The notes below the pieces were generated by a model, which had not been told where the DNA came from, searched no databases, and saw only the letters and a list, made by a program, of their open reading frames with translations. 64,000 nt of DNA from Heliocidaris tuberculata (Eukaryota; Echinodermata; Echinoidea; Camarodonta; Echinometridae): contig CM046838.1 in NCBI GenBank assembly GCA_025618425.1, positions 13,850,010-13,914,009 of the forward strand, written 5' to 3'. Position numbers and translations under genes: made by a program. This document shows, piece by piece, positions 45,492 through 57,239 of the stretch. Within the stretch, counting starts at the first letter, position 1, and every line of letters starts with the position of its first letter.

Positions 45492-45977
45492 CTGCAATAG
45501 AGAGAATACCTAAGGCGAAATGATTGAACTACTGTTCACAAATATTACTTCATGGTAAAAACTGAATAAAAAAGCCTAAACAGGAGGAGACAACGCCACT
45601 TTCATTTGGAAGAAAGTTAGGATATCCATCCACATTTTTCTCATACTTTGAATTCTTACAAACAAGATTTATCTTTAATGCTTCATAAATAAATCTGGTT
45701 TATGACTCAATTATTTATCAATTTAAACGTAACAATTGGTGTGTTGTGAGAGAATGACGTCACAAACTCATGACTAAGTTGCCAATTTGTCTAGTGAATT
45801 TCATTATTTTCCATACTTTTTTCATGTCACTGAAACAATTCATATCTTTCTTATAATATGTTCGATTTTCCTCAAACTTTTTTGAATTTGTTTGTCTGAT
45901 TTGTCTGCTTCTATTTGATTAATTATTTCTTGGACCAGACTCGATCTTTAAATAAGTAAAGTGAAAGGAAATCTTAC

Positions 45978-46141
45978 AAGAACCGAGTTATTCCTGATGT
46001 CAAAAGGCTGCGTCCAACGAGGTCCATGCTGTATACAGAGATAGGTACATCCAATTAACGAGAAGATGAACACTGCTAGAAGTATGGATATGATGACAAT
46101 CAGTGCTTGGCTGAAATCTGGAGTGATCCGGAACATTACAT
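45978..46141 (-). CDS. Class I cytokine receptor-like gene, transmembrane exon
   Basis: A 164 bp exon, acceptor ACCTTCAG, donor CTT/GTAAGA, phases 1 to 0. It encodes MFRITPDFSQ, then a hydrophobic helix ALIVIISILLAVFIFSLIG of about 20-23 residues, then CTYLCIQHGPRW as the cytoplasmic stop-transfer side. Orientation is type I. The frame joins the last exon at SVL/KAAF. Confidence 0.85.
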
Positions 46142-46939
46142 CTGAAGGTAGAGATAAAATTCAAAGACAGAAGTCCATAGTAGAAATGAAAAGAAAAAAA
46201 CTTGAAATCATTGTATAAACATTTAATGCAGAAATGTAAACAAAAACGTAATGAAAATGAAACACAGATAAAAAGTAGATGAATCCAAAGACAGAAGATT
46301 ATATTAAAAAGAAAGAGGAATAATTTGAAATTATTGTTAAACCATTTAATAAACAAATATATGAAATACGATTGAAGAAAAAAAAAAGACAGAGGATGAA
46401 AACCCTGAAATAATTCACAACTATTTCATTCCATGTATGGCATATTTCCCGCATTCCTAACTCTTTCTCCCCTGTCACGTCATTTTGGAATGTGTATAAA
46501 AAAATGAACTAGTTTATAAACATAGAAAGCTGATAATTATTCGGATCGAAAAAATATACCAATTAAAAAAAAAAGAATACCTATAATGCTTCCTTCGGAA
46601 TTGAGTTTTCCCACTGTTTATACCGGCAGAAATTTGTTTAAACCTGGTCCCATCTGGTTGCAAGTGAGTCTATTGATTTTGAAGCATCGGGGGGAGGGGG
46701 GGGGGGAATGGTTTGGGAGGACCGAAGCTTCTTATAGGTTAAAATTATATGCATTGAAAAATTCACTACCCTATAAAGTTAATTTGTTAGAGAGGATTTA
46801 CCCTTGATTTTCTCCCATTTTGTTACCAAGTGTGGTATGAACTGGCAAAGAATCCTGACTTATGCTCCACACAAATTCCTGATACAGAACTAGACGAGCT
46901 ATAAAAACTGTACAATAACATATTGAAGAAAGTTCTAAC

Positions 46940-47209
46940 CTGTTGAAAGTTCTGAACCTTTGAAGGTCGGCCCAGTTCCGTTGTACACCATTGGTGTGAT
47001 CTTCACTTTATACACAGAACCCACTGCATTTGCATCAATTATATACGATGTAGTGTTTGTGGTACCTAGAAGCTTTTCCCCAGTCGATATGGCATAGTTT
47101 ACAATGCAGTCTCCAGTGTGGGGAGACCATGGGGGATCCCATTTCAACAGCCAAACACCCTGCCTGATTTCTGTGGTATTCATGTTCTGGGGCTGAGACC
47201 GAACTTGAT
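46940..47209 (-). CDS. Class I cytokine receptor-like gene, membrane-proximal FN3 exon
   Basis: A 270 bp exon, acceptor TTTTGCAG, donor ACAG/GTTAGA, phase 1 at both ends. It is almost one whole fibronectin III module: VWLLKWDPPWSPHTGDCIVN (B-C strands), YAISTG, TTSYIIDANAVGSVYKVKI (E-F strands, with the Tyr of the tyrosine corner) and NGTGP. N-glycosylation sites at NTT (twice) and NGT. It is extracellular and spaces the ligand-binding part from the membrane. Confidence 0.85.
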
Positions 47210-47868
47210 CTGCAAAACAAGTTGAGATAGACAGTGTACAGAAAGAAATTAGAGAGAGAGAGAGAAAAAAAAAAATCACTTTCCAATTTAAAGTGAACGA
47301 TAAGAATTCTAAATTTATGATGTATGGGACGCTGATATAAAAATATTTCTTACATTACCTACTTATTTCACGTGTACTGAAATCATTAATACAAGGGAAA
47401 GAATGTTTCATGGTTGACATTGTCCTGGTTTTGGATCTGTGCCTTCTGATCAAACTCAATTTGGAAAGTTTTCTACTACCGCTACCACTATTTTCCCTTT
47501 CCAATTCTTGATAAATTCCTACAATTTGAAAGACTTCCAAGGATTCCCCTTTTCCAACAACGCCAATTTAACTTTAGCACATAAAGTTATGAATTTACCC
47601 ATATCTGCCTTTCCCATTTCTCCCTGTACTGCCACAAAAATTCCTGAAAACAAACAAACAAATACCCAAACAATTCCACGAGTTATATGGCAGCAAAAGT
47701 ATAAGTCCTGTGCATTGATATATTACGTACAGGTTCATTATCTTCAGTGAACTGTGGAAAATCAATTCAAATTGTCTCTCATCATGCGATTGACAAGAGT
47801 TTGCAATCTGTGCTGTCTCTTCAGAGTGCAAACCGCAACAGCTAGTATTCTTTAAGACTATCACTTAC

Positions 47869-48112
47869 TTAATTTCAACACCTCAAACTGATGCACAGAG
47901 CTAGACATCCCACCAACAGAGTTATTACCGAATACCTTGACCTCGTATGCATCCCATCTAGAGATATCATCCAGGGTAACTTCAGTAGAGTCGGGAGGAG
48001 GAGAAGACAACTCCAGGATCTCTGACTGCCATTCTTCTTGGTTGAAGGTTACAACGCGATAGCAGATCTCATAGAATAGTAATTTGCCATGACGTTGGTC
48101 CTCCGGAGGGGG
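47869..48112 (-). CDS. Class I cytokine receptor-like gene, FN3 exon (C to G strands)
   Basis: A 244 bp exon, acceptor CCACTAG, donor TTAA/GTAAGTG, phases 0 to 1. PPPEDQRHGKLLFYEICYRV is the classical FN3 C-C' stretch of gp130/Domeless-type receptors (PP....G.L..YE+.Y). It is followed by VTLDDISRWDAYEVKVFGNN, the E-F strands with the conserved Y-x-V pattern, and SVGGMSS, the F-G loop. It completes the module begun in the exon at 48789. Confidence 0.85.
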
Positions 48113-48788
48113 CTAGTGGAAAAATACAATATTGAAATGTAGATGAAAACAGCTTAAAAATCATAATAACTGGTCGTGTAAATGGTAGGTCATGCTGTTC
48201 GTCCTATAAAGAGGGAAAGAGGTAAAAACAAATTAAAATGGAGATGAAAACAGCTTTAATATCATAATAACTTATGGTGACAACATAGCAGATCTCACAA
48301 AATTGTACTATGCCAAACTGTTGGTCCAGAGGAGGGGGATTCGTGGCAAGGAAAAAAAACCTCCCTTACCAAGCCCTGTTCAAACTTAACCTCACAGAAC
48401 GTGAAACTATAAATCAAGGAATTTGAATGGAAATAAGCAAATTGGAATTGTGGCAAATTTTATGTAATGATTATCATCACGCAGGCCGCAGGTCAAATAT
48501 GTAATTGTAATTAATGTTGTTTGCATACTGGTGCCGCGGTCATACGAAGTGTATGTCTCCAGAAAAGAGGTCATGAATTTATTTTTAAACAATTTCTCAG
48601 TAATAAAATGCAGAATTGGCATTCATTTCCAAAGGTGGCAGGAGAAATTTTTGGTAGGAGGAGAGAACTTTTGATGAGTTAAAAATCCACTTCAACATAA
48701 CATTATGTGATAATTAATTTGAATCCTCGAACTCCTTGTAGTGACCATACATGTATTTATCACTTATAGTAATTATACTAATACTTAC

Positions 48789-48880
48789 CTTGATTGTAAA
48801 AGTAATATTTCTCAATTCAGGCTTGTCACATCCTAATCTTTCAGAACTTGGTGTCTCAATAGTAGGACCACTTGAAGGGA
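48789..48880 (-). CDS. Class I cytokine receptor-like gene, FN3 exon (A-B strands)
   Basis: A 92 bp exon, acceptor TTAATAG, donor AAG/GTAAGT, phases 1 to 0. Joined to the previous exon it gives TTKEDVPSSGP, the standard inter-module linker of FN3 receptors, then PSSERLGCDKPELRNITFTI and directly PPPED of the next exon. Confidence 0.8.
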
Positions 48881-49324
48881 CTATTAATATAAGAAAAGTG
48901 AAGAGTTTTTAAATGGTTTGTTCAATGAGAAAAATAAACTGATACCAGTAGCTCAATTTCAGGATGAAGGACCAGTTGAAGTCGTGCAAATGCAAATAAA
49001 GACCTTACTAAATGTTGTTGTTTCAGGATAATGCAATCACATGAAGGGACCTTAATGTGCCGAGGACACTCTGTCTCTACCATGAATAACTGTATACTTA
49101 CTTGTTCTGGTAAAACAAAAATATTTTCATGAATTCATTTTCTCAATGCAGTTCTTCTTACTCAATTAAAAGTCAAGTATTGTGGACCTGGTCATCTCAG
49201 CAGACCGACAACGATGGGTCAGACAATGTCGGTCTCGTGGGCTATCGTTTCAGAGGCTGTCGGTCTCGTTAATCTTCCTATAACTTTTCAGAGCAGAAAG
49301 CCCACAAGCTCGCTACAATGGGCT

Positions 49325-49600
49325 GTAGGTACTGTGAACTAGTGGATACGATACTGGACTGCATATCACAGGTACAGGGTTCAAGTCCCTGCCAAATCAT
49401 TAACCTCCTTCCATGGGCAATAGCCATACACATCCATTTTCCATCCTCGAGCATCTGAGCATGGAAAGGTAAATGGGTACATGTAACAAGACATTCCTAA
49501 AATGCCTTAGTGCTTTACCAGGGTAGCAAGCTATGATAAAGCCGGGGTAATTTAATTAATGCACCTATGAATAGGTTTCTAGTGCCACAAAAATTACATT
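49325..49600 (+). mobile_element. tRNA-derived SINE
   Basis: It has RNA polymerase III box A-like TAGTGGATACG (49340) and a box B GGTTCAAGTCC (49378-49388) at tRNA spacing. A non-tRNA body follows, containing CATGGAAAGGTAAATGGG and GCTTTACCAGGGTAGCAAG. There is no intact tRNA acceptor stem, so it is a SINE and not a tRNA gene. It sits in a receptor intron. Confidence 0.75.
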
Positions 49601-49675
49601 ACTTTATTGTTATTAATTACGTTGGGAGATGAAGTAAAACTGTATACAATGAACGAAAGTAAATCAAAGTCTTAC

Positions 49676-49835
49676 CGTCTTCCTTCGTGGTGAAATTGTA
49701 CACTGTGCTTCTGCTATCTTCGTTATTAATACTGCACCATAATGATATGCTGTAGTTTGAAAACGGCTTCAGTTTGTTAAGAAAGATGTGCAGTTTTCCA
49801 GTATGTTCTCTCAGCCTACCATAGAAATTCTTGAA
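49676..49835 (-). CDS. Class I cytokine receptor-like gene, FN3 exon (E-G strands), most 5' secure exon
   Basis: A 160 bp exon, acceptor TTTCAAG, donor GACG/GTAAGA. The frame reads NFYGRLREHTGKLHIFLNKL, KPFSNYSISLWCSINNEDS and VYNFTTKED. L-KPFSNYSISL is the E-F hairpin with the FN3 tyrosine corner. The first half of this module must lie upstream; I could not find it securely, so the 5' end of the gene is missing or hidden in the repeat-rich region above 50 kb. Confidence 0.8.
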
Positions 49836-49914
49836 ACACATACAGAAGAAGGAAATATTAAACAAGAAAAGAATATTTAGGTTCTATGCACTACTGTAAA
49901 TGTGTCGTGGTCCA

Positions 49915-50600
49915 GTTTAAAGGGGAAGTCCAGACCCTTTTTAAAAATCTTTGTCTATAGATACATCTATAGATACATCATCATGCTCACAAGTAACATA
50001 ATCTAGATGAAATATATTCAAATTTTACCCATGAAATTAAGACACTGAAGACATAGCAAGTTTGCCTATATAGTTTACAGCTGACTTGTGGAATAAGCAT
50101 ACAGACTGACAAAGGTCATATTGTTAATTAAAGTCATTATGCCCAATGCTATCAAAGATTTTTTGAACATCTGGTGTATCTGCTAATTCATCATTCTCTA
50201 TACTGTAAATGTTTGTCTAAAAACTTTAAAGAATGATAAAGATGACCATGCAAGCAGCTACATGTATACATTACATGGTGTCAAAAATTTAAAAAGATTC
50301 GATCCGGCAAAATTTCAGAAAGCATTGTCAATGAAACTCGGTATAGGAATATCTTTGTAGTATCTTCCGAACTTTGTATGAATTTCACATGGATTTCAAA
50401 GAAATGAAAATGCAAATGAAAATTAATGCAACTTTAGTACACAAATTTGTGTTGTATATTCCTATTGTGCACTGATGTTATTCATTATGCTATCTCTGTA
50501 AAGTTTGAAAAATGCAGTCTTTAATACAAAAAGAATAACAGCTTTCATTTTATTTTTTTTACATCAGTAAGAAAGTTATATCATCGTGATCATGTATAGA
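49915..50600. other. Intronic sequence with MITE-like left end; no gene
   Basis: AAAGGGGAAGTCCAGACCC at 49920 resembles the left end of the element at 19902. No exon could be supported between 49836 and 50875. Confidence 0.4.
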
Positions 50601-50875
50601 TTATAGTTCAACAACATTACCTACATGAACATGTACAAAGAGTACTGAAATTGCTTTAGTACTTTTAGAGATTTTGCAAATCAAAATCTTAATGTATTGT
50701 ATCCAGGACACACAAGCAGAGTTAAAGTGCATGTCAATTATGTATGAGCATACGATAGAAAAGGTTTGTACCCTTTGAATGATACTTTTATGAATAACAC
50801 TGGCATTGATATCACAAGCCTGATTTGAAATTTTTAAACATCGCTGCAAAAAAGCATGCCGAGAAGTAGCTACAC

Positions 50876-51008
50876 CAGTTAAAAGACCACTCCAAGGATT
50901 AACATGCCCCGAAACATCAGCTTGTAGCATTTTCCCCTTCAGTTTAAACACACAGCTAATAAATTGTTGAATTCCAAAATTTCTGAACGGTTTCAACTTT
51001 TGTTCGTT
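50876..51008 (-). CDS. Possible further exon of the class I receptor gene
   Basis: Between a CTTTAG acceptor and an ACTG/GTGTAG donor the frame reads NEQKLKPFRNFGIQQFISCV, with GHVNPWSG near the end. This resembles an FN3 F strand followed by a WSxWS-like turn. The phase does not match the next secure exon directly, so an intermediate exon would be needed. The donor is weak and the frame stays open beyond it. This is a suggestion only. Confidence 0.25.
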
Positions 51009-51104
51009 CTAAAGTGAGGTAATAAGCAAAAAAAAAAAAAAAAAAAAATAAAAATGAAATAAATCTATCAACACAGACTATGTATAAGATATTTTCTTTT
51101 CTTG

Positions 51105-51190
51105 AACCCATTGCCTAGAGGACCCGCGTGGTTCTTGTATTAAGCCTAAGGGAATAAGAGAATTCAGTAGTCAAAAGGTTAACTTTTGTC
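51105..51190 (+). repeat. Short dispersed repeat, copy of 22890-22980
   Basis: It shares CCCATTG, GGA.CCG.GT, GTAT(T/C)AAGCCTA and GAGAATTCAGTAGTCAA with the earlier copy. Confidence 0.7.
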
Positions 51191-51299
51191 AAACAAAACA
51201 GATGGCCATTTAGAAGACATCTACACTGAAGAAATAAACAAAATAAGCATACCTACATTTTTTTTGGTGCTGTGACACCTGTTTTTACTACTGCACAAT

Positions 51300-52320
51300 G
51301 TCCTTAAAGGGTAATTAAACATTCAAGTAGCCTGGGCAGAGTTAAGGAAGGCAGCAGTAAATTTAGATGCACAAATCGGTGAAAGTTTGAGAAAAAAGAA
51401 AAATTATATAACAGATTTTGAAAAGTTGAAACCACGTCACCTGTATGCAATGGCATGGTGAATCTCCTGTTTGTTTACATAATGTAGTTGTATGGTCTAT
51501 ATTTCACAATTACTTAAAATACCCCTTTTCTTGATGGAACTGAAATTTTTTTCCTGATATATAACATGGGTAAAATACATGTACTACAATGATAATATAT
51601 CTGCGCCATCATACAAATTGAGAAACGGGATATTTTGAGCAAGAGCTCCTGATGTGCTTATAACTACGATGACTAATTAAATGAAAAGATATGCTTTCAG
51701 TTTTGATTTGAAGGTATCTACAGTTCTTTTAAAAAATTCCTTCTTATAAGGTCAACTTTATGAGGGATGAGTTCCACTTACACAAGATTATCGAAGTTAT
51801 ACTCATACATAGCTTTATCCTGTGCAACTTTCTACAATAGATGTTGCATGCATTATCTTGCACTAGACCAGGGTAGTTCATACATGAAGAAGGAGAAAAT
51901 AGTGATTTTGAATACTTTATTCTCATCTTGGAGACACCAAATTAGTAGCAGAGTATATTTGAAAACTACCCGAATCAAGTCATCTGACAGATGAAAGTAA
52001 ATTCAACCTAGCTTACAAAGATTTTTGGTGTTTATTTGTTATTAGTGCAGCAGTGAACATAATAGTTCCCCATAGCTACGGGCCTATGAGTAAACTTGAG
52101 CAAACTTCATAGAAATTATATCTCTAGAAACTTAGTACTGGGGGTAGATAAATGCGAAATGGCATGTTACTACTTTAATTAAAAGAAGCGGTTGGCAATC
52201 CAATTTAGCTAAGTTAAAGGCCTAAATTATAAATTATAAATGAATTACCAATGAAAAGTACATGTAAAAATATATCCGGCTTCATTGTACGCGGCCGAGA
52301 CAACTATAAGCACACACACA
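51300..52320. other. No gene recognised
   Basis: A MITE-like stretch near 51310-51430 (GAAAGTTTGAGAAAAAAG), otherwise AT-rich sequence with short frames lacking domains. Confidence 0.4.
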
Positions 52321-52321
52321 C

Positions 52322-53060
52322 AAAAAGTAACTTCCCCTTTAATCAAATTGGCGTAACTTCTTAACGAAAATGTTGTGAGCAAAATAACTTGGCTAGAGTG
52401 TTCTTACACTTATTGACTAACTTCCCTGTAAAAATGAGATTGATCCATTGAGTCATGCATAAGTGGGCAAACATTAAAGGCAAAAATGTCACTTTTCAAA
52501 AGTCACAAGGGTCATTTTTTATGCTGTATCAACAGTATATTTTAACAATTCTTGCGCGATTTTTAAAGTGTGCTCACTCAACCATGACACGATGACCTCT
52601 TATGTTAACATAACATGTGATGATACATTTTGGTAAAAATATCTGGAGTTATTATTTTTTTCAATAGGCTGAATGAATTTTGCAATTTCGAATTCAGGAG
52701 GGTTGAATTAAAAAAAAAAATTGTGCTCACCCAACCATAATAATGAGAAAAGTGTCAGGAGGTGTGAGGGGGTCAAGCGATGGATGATAATCAACAACAA
52801 CACATAGATATGCACTAGAAATCGAATTCGCTAAAATCTCGTTTCACAGAATCCCCAAAATGACCCTTGTGACTTTTGAAAAGTGACAATTTTGCCTTTA
52901 ATGTTTGCTCACTATATGGATGACTCTATGGATCAATTTCATTTTCTCAGAAAAGTTAGTCAATAAGTGTAGGAACACTCCTGCCAAGTAATTTTGCTCA
53001 AAACCTTTTTGTTAAAAAGTTACACTATTTCGATTAAGGGGGGAGTTACTTTTTTTTTGT
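52322..53060. mobile_element. Foldback with about 220 bp arms
   Basis: The left AAAAAGTAACTTCCCCTTTAA and right TTAAGGGGGGAGTTACTTTTT arms continue inward through CAAAATAACTTGGC, CACTTATTGACTAACTT and ACTTTTCAAAAGTCACAAGG with few mismatches. The loop has a direct repeat TGCTCAC(T/C)CAACCAT at 52573 and 52723. Non-coding. Confidence 0.85.
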
Positions 53061-53434
53061 GTGTTTACATGTAAGTACTATAATCAATGTGAATATAAGG
53101 GTTTCCGTGTACAACAACATAATCCGTGTAAGTGTACCTTACATTTTTAGCATATAAAAATTCTAGGGCATTGAACCCATTCTTCTACACTTATATGTAA
53201 CTTTCTCGTGAAATTTTTATTAACCCTATTAAAATATCATTACAAAGTGATAATGTATTGTGGAATGACATCATAAACTCGTAACCAATTGCCAATAGGG
53301 ATTTTAATATTTTTTTCACCGCATTTAAAACATATAAATTCCGTATTAATTTCCTGATTTCCCTAAATGTTTTAAAAATTGAAAAATCGGTTTCTTTCAT
53401 TTTATCCTCTTACTGAAAGAAAGTTATCCTGGCA

Positions 53435-53965
53435 GAGGCGGCGCTCCGGGGGGGGGGGCAGGGAGCCCAGTGCCCCCCCCCCCACTTTTTCAAGTTCCCA
53501 AAATGTGCCATTTTTATTTCTGACGATGCCCCTTTTTCTCTGAGAAGTGCCCTTTTTACCACTAAAAGTGCCTCTTTTCCTTTCCAATAAGGGACCTTTC
53601 ACATTTTGATAAGTGCCTTTTTTTAATCTTCTGATAAGTGCCCCTTTTCAAATCAGATAATTATCTCTCTTATAAGTGCAATTTTATTTCGGATAGGTGC
53701 CCCTTATCCCTTTTAATATGTGCCCTTTTCCACTTCTGATAAGCTCCCCTTTTCAAATCTAATAACTGCCCCCCTTTTCTCTATGTGCCCTTTTGTCCTT
53801 TGAAAAGTGCATGTTTACTCCTGATGGATGCCCTATGCCCTTCTAATAAGCACAAATTTCCTCTTCTGATAATTGCCCCTTTTCAACTCTTAATAAGTGC
53901 CCCCTCTCCAGCTCTGATAAGCGCCCTTTCCTCTTCTGAAAAGTGCTCTTTTTAAAAGTAATATT
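53435..53965 (+). repeat. Degenerate minisatellite, AAGTGCCCCTTTT unit
   Basis: After GCGGCGCTCCGGG and G/C runs, about 17 imperfect units of roughly 25-30 bp follow, each with (GATA)AGTGCCC(C)TTTTC. The unit recurs at 56150-56590 with the same leader (CACCGCTCCGGG), so leader plus array is one repeat family. Confidence 0.75.
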
Positions 53966-54099
53966 TAGCTTCAGAAGAATCAGTGCTGCTTTATAACAGG
54001 TACCCATACAATATTACAACTACAATGCAAGACGAATCATACAGCTTGTACATGTATGGTTACAACTACAATGCATGGCAGTGTAGTTGGAGTTAAAGG

Positions 54100-54125
54100 G
54101 ACACAATGCCCCCCCCCCCCCCCCA
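54100..54125 (+). repeat. C homopolymer
   Basis: A C run of about 16 bp in non-coding sequence. Confidence 0.8.
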
Positions 54126-54129
54126 GCCA

Positions 54130-55360
54130 AGGGATTTCTCATTCCGCTCGTGCCCATGATTTACACCAAGTAAGGGCAATATTTTCTGAAAAATTCCCAA
54201 AACTCGCTCGCTACTCTAGTTCACTCGTATGAAATCAAGCAGATTGCATTAAGTATGTTCATATCGATGCAATCCTTAAGAAAAGAGACAGGGTATACAC
54301 GAATTAAAAGATCATTTGACATTCCTCTCAAATTAATTTGTCGTTGTCATTTGCATTATATCGCAGTAAATAATGCACAACACAAGGACTATAGCATTAG
54401 AAATATGAGTGAAAATTTTTGCTCGCTCGCACATAAATCATTAGACCATTACAAACAACTGCTAATTGGGGAAGCTGAAGCAGTGTGCAGAATCATAATA
54501 AAAAAGAAGAAGATGATACTTGATAATATATTGATTAGACTGCAGGATAATACCAATGTCACAAAATGGTTCCTTTTTTCGCTTTATGGTCACCCCTTGT
54601 AGGTGCTCCTTTTTTGCTGGCACGCCCTCCACTTTGAAAGACGCTCCGCCGCCCATAATTCTGGGTATGGAGTTGCCTTATAAGACAATGCAGCATGTAC
54701 ATGTAGAGCCATTTGGGCAACTCACAGTGATCTTGTGGTGGGTTGGACATACAGTCCGAGAGCTGATCAAATTATCAAGTGCTGTCTTAAGGTGAGTTTC
54801 ACTTCCAATATAAAAATAAAAATTATAAATTTATATCATCAAGGAAATCTTGAGTGTCCATAATGATGAATACCACTTTGCTGCTGCCATAATGATACAA
54901 ACGAATTATACAGCTTCTATTGTACAAAAGAAAATAACAAAGGCCCCTTAAAGGTACTATATTGTAGTCAATATTTGGAGCAATGAAATGTTGGAAAATC
55001 CATTCAAACTGCTCAAAAAGTTAACCAAGAGAAAGAAACATCAATTAAAATAATTCTCCCACAAAATAAAATTTGTGTTACCGACTAGATATAACACTTT
55101 TTCTGTGCATTTCATGAACAAAGAAAAAAGAAGCCTATTATCTTTTAAAATACTACACAATAATATTTTCAAGGCTAAAATGATTATATCAAATGATCTT
55201 CTTAAGACTCATCGCCTATCAAAAAAAAAAAAAAAATAAATAAAAAAAAATAAATAAAATAGGACACACTTTGAAAACATCCTCCAAATTATAACTATAA
55301 TTTCACAATAACGATACGATTGTTTCTTATACAATTATGGATGAGGGAAAATGACACTAT
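54130..55360. other. No gene recognised
   Basis: A 115-codon open frame at 54255-54602 has no recognisable motif. CTCGCTCGC words at 54195 and 54425 belong to the 53.4-56.7 kb repeat series. Confidence 0.4.
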
Positions 55361-55364
55361 GAGT

Positions 55365-55910
55365 ATTGACAATCAGGGGCGTAGATAGTGGGGGGGGGGA
55401 TGGGGGTATGCATCCCCCAACTTTTCGGGTGGGGGGGGGGTGGTGGTGTGTACAAACATCCCCCAGGTTTCACCCCACCCCCCCAAAAAAAAAAAGTGGT
55501 GGAAAATATACATTTCTATATTATGTTGTAGATAAATATAATTTGATATAATATATCTATTAATTTTATTTTTTTATATTCTTTATTTCAATATTAATGT
55601 TATATATCTGTGTACAATATTGTAGATTTATATGAATTTATTAATACTTATCTACAATGCTGTCGTGGCTTTGATTTTTCCCGATATATTTTTACACCAC
55701 TAGAAAGTGAAAACCATCTACTTCAAATTAAGCAACATGGCTGTTGATCTGGGAGTGATATGGAGGTATAATTTTGTTTTTAATGAAGTGGGGGAGGGGG
55801 GGGGGGGGGGTGTTGGCCTGCATGTGTTAGCATCCCCAAATATATTTAGAGTGATTTTTTTTTTCGAAGCCTCAATGCAGAAAAATTATTTAGATTAAAA
55901 GTACATGTAA
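55365..55910 (+). repeat. Dispersed repeat, GGGGCGTAGATAG start
   Basis: The forward copy of the repeat found inverted at 1-430, starting CAGGGGCGTAGATAG and containing several G runs, GTGTACAAACATCCCCC and the AT-rich tail. Confidence 0.65.
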
Positions 55911-56114
55911 TTATTCTGGATTTAGAGGGTTCAGTCGGTAACTTTCCTTTATAATGCAATTCTGCAAAACTGAAATGAAATGTGGTGGAAATGTGGTGGA
56001 GAAAGAGGGAATACATCACACCCAATATTTATTGAGGATGATGATGACCTGTGTCATCATCACCCAACTATACATAGAAGAATTATGAAATGACAACCAT
56101 AACATGTAGGCCCG

Positions 56115-56600
56115 GTCAGAAGCACCGCTCCGGGCGTTGCATGTAGGCACAGTGCCCCTTCTTTTCCCATTAACTTCAAATAAGTACCCTCATTTTCCTT
56201 CCGAGTAAGTCCCAGTTCCATATTCTTTTAAGTGCCCATTTTGAAAATTACACCTCATCCCTCACCTTACCTTTGATAAATGCTCCTATTTGAATGAGAG
56301 CACTTCCCCCCGTTTAATCCCTTTTATTCATTTTAATGTAACAAGTCATTTTTTTTCCTTTGTAATATATAGACACTGATTTAATTTTTCTACTTTATAT
56401 AAGAACATTTTCCCGTTCTTATAAATTCCTCTTTTCAGGTGTTATAAGTGCCCCTTTTCACCTGTGATGAACTACCTTTTCTACCTTTTCTACACATTCA
56501 TTTATTTTTCTAATAATTGAAATGTCCTTTTCCCCATGATAAGTACCACGTTTCCCTTTTCCATAACAATTGTGCCCCTAATCCAAAGTGACTAGAGTGC
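56115..56600 (+). repeat. Degenerate minisatellite, second copy of AGTGCCCCTTTT array
   Basis: Starts GCACCGCTCCGGG; about a dozen diverged units with AAGTGCCC/AAGTACC and TTTTCC words, more decayed than 53435-53965. Confidence 0.65.
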
Positions 56601-56844
56601 CAGTATTCCCAAATGCTTACTCGCTACGCTCGCTTGTATTAAAAGTATAGCTCCTTAAATAAATTTCATTGTGACATTTTGCAATCACAATGTAATGGCT
56701 ATTGTTTGCTCGCTCGCTTCGCTCGCTCTCTCAATATTCAAATCATACTACAAAAATTTCAAAGCATGATGCTAAAGTTGTATCTTGGATATGTAAAGAG
56801 AAAAATCATATACATGTTTACACACCCTCACCCCACACACTATA

Positions 56845-56860
56845 TATATATACACCTATA

Positions 56861-56905
<45 letters not shown>
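56845..56905 (+). repeat. (TA)n and T26 microsatellite
   Basis: AT dinucleotides followed by an uninterrupted T run. Confidence 0.9.
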
Positions 56906-56907
<2 letters not shown>

Positions 56908-56974
56908 ACACACATGCACACGTTGGTATCAATATGCCTATAGCACTTCATTTATTTGATGTACGATAAAAGAG

Positions 56975-57088
56975 CAATGTAGATAAAATGCCTTGCTCAA
57001 GGGCATACGTGCCGTGTCGGGGATCGAAAGCCCGATCCTCGCATCTCCAGTCAAGCGCCTTAAACCACTGGACCACGGCACCTCCACA
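56975..57088 (-). mobile_element. tRNA-derived SINE (minus strand)
   Basis: On the minus strand 57079 onward reads GCCGTGGTCCAGTGGTTTAA, GGCGCTTGACTGG and CGGGCTTTCGATCCCCGAC, i.e. a tRNA-like head with box A (TCCAGTGGTTTAAGG) and a diverged box B. After it comes CCTTGAGCAAGGCATTTTA, a body often joined to such heads in marine animals. The anticodon arm is not convincing, so I call a SINE rather than a tRNA gene. Confidence 0.65.
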
Positions 57089-57096
57089 CACCCGCA

Positions 57097-57147
57097 CACA
57101 CGCCTACGCACACACACACACGCCTACACGCACGCACACACACACAC

Positions 57148-57196
<49 letters not shown>

Positions 57197-57200
57197 ATCT
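57097..57200 (+). repeat. (CA)n microsatellite
   Basis: CA dinucleotides with GC interruptions, ending in (TA)n. Confidence 0.95.
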
Positions 57201-57239
57201 ATCTGGCCCTTCGCGGAAATCATACCCACAGGTATGGGG

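Noticed and set aside
54255..54602. 115-codon plus-strand open frame
   Set aside because: No domain, no splice context, and embedded in repeat sequence.
57020..57088. tRNA gene on the minus strand
   Set aside because: Acceptor and T-arm look tRNA-like, but the anticodon arm does not pair well and a SINE body follows.
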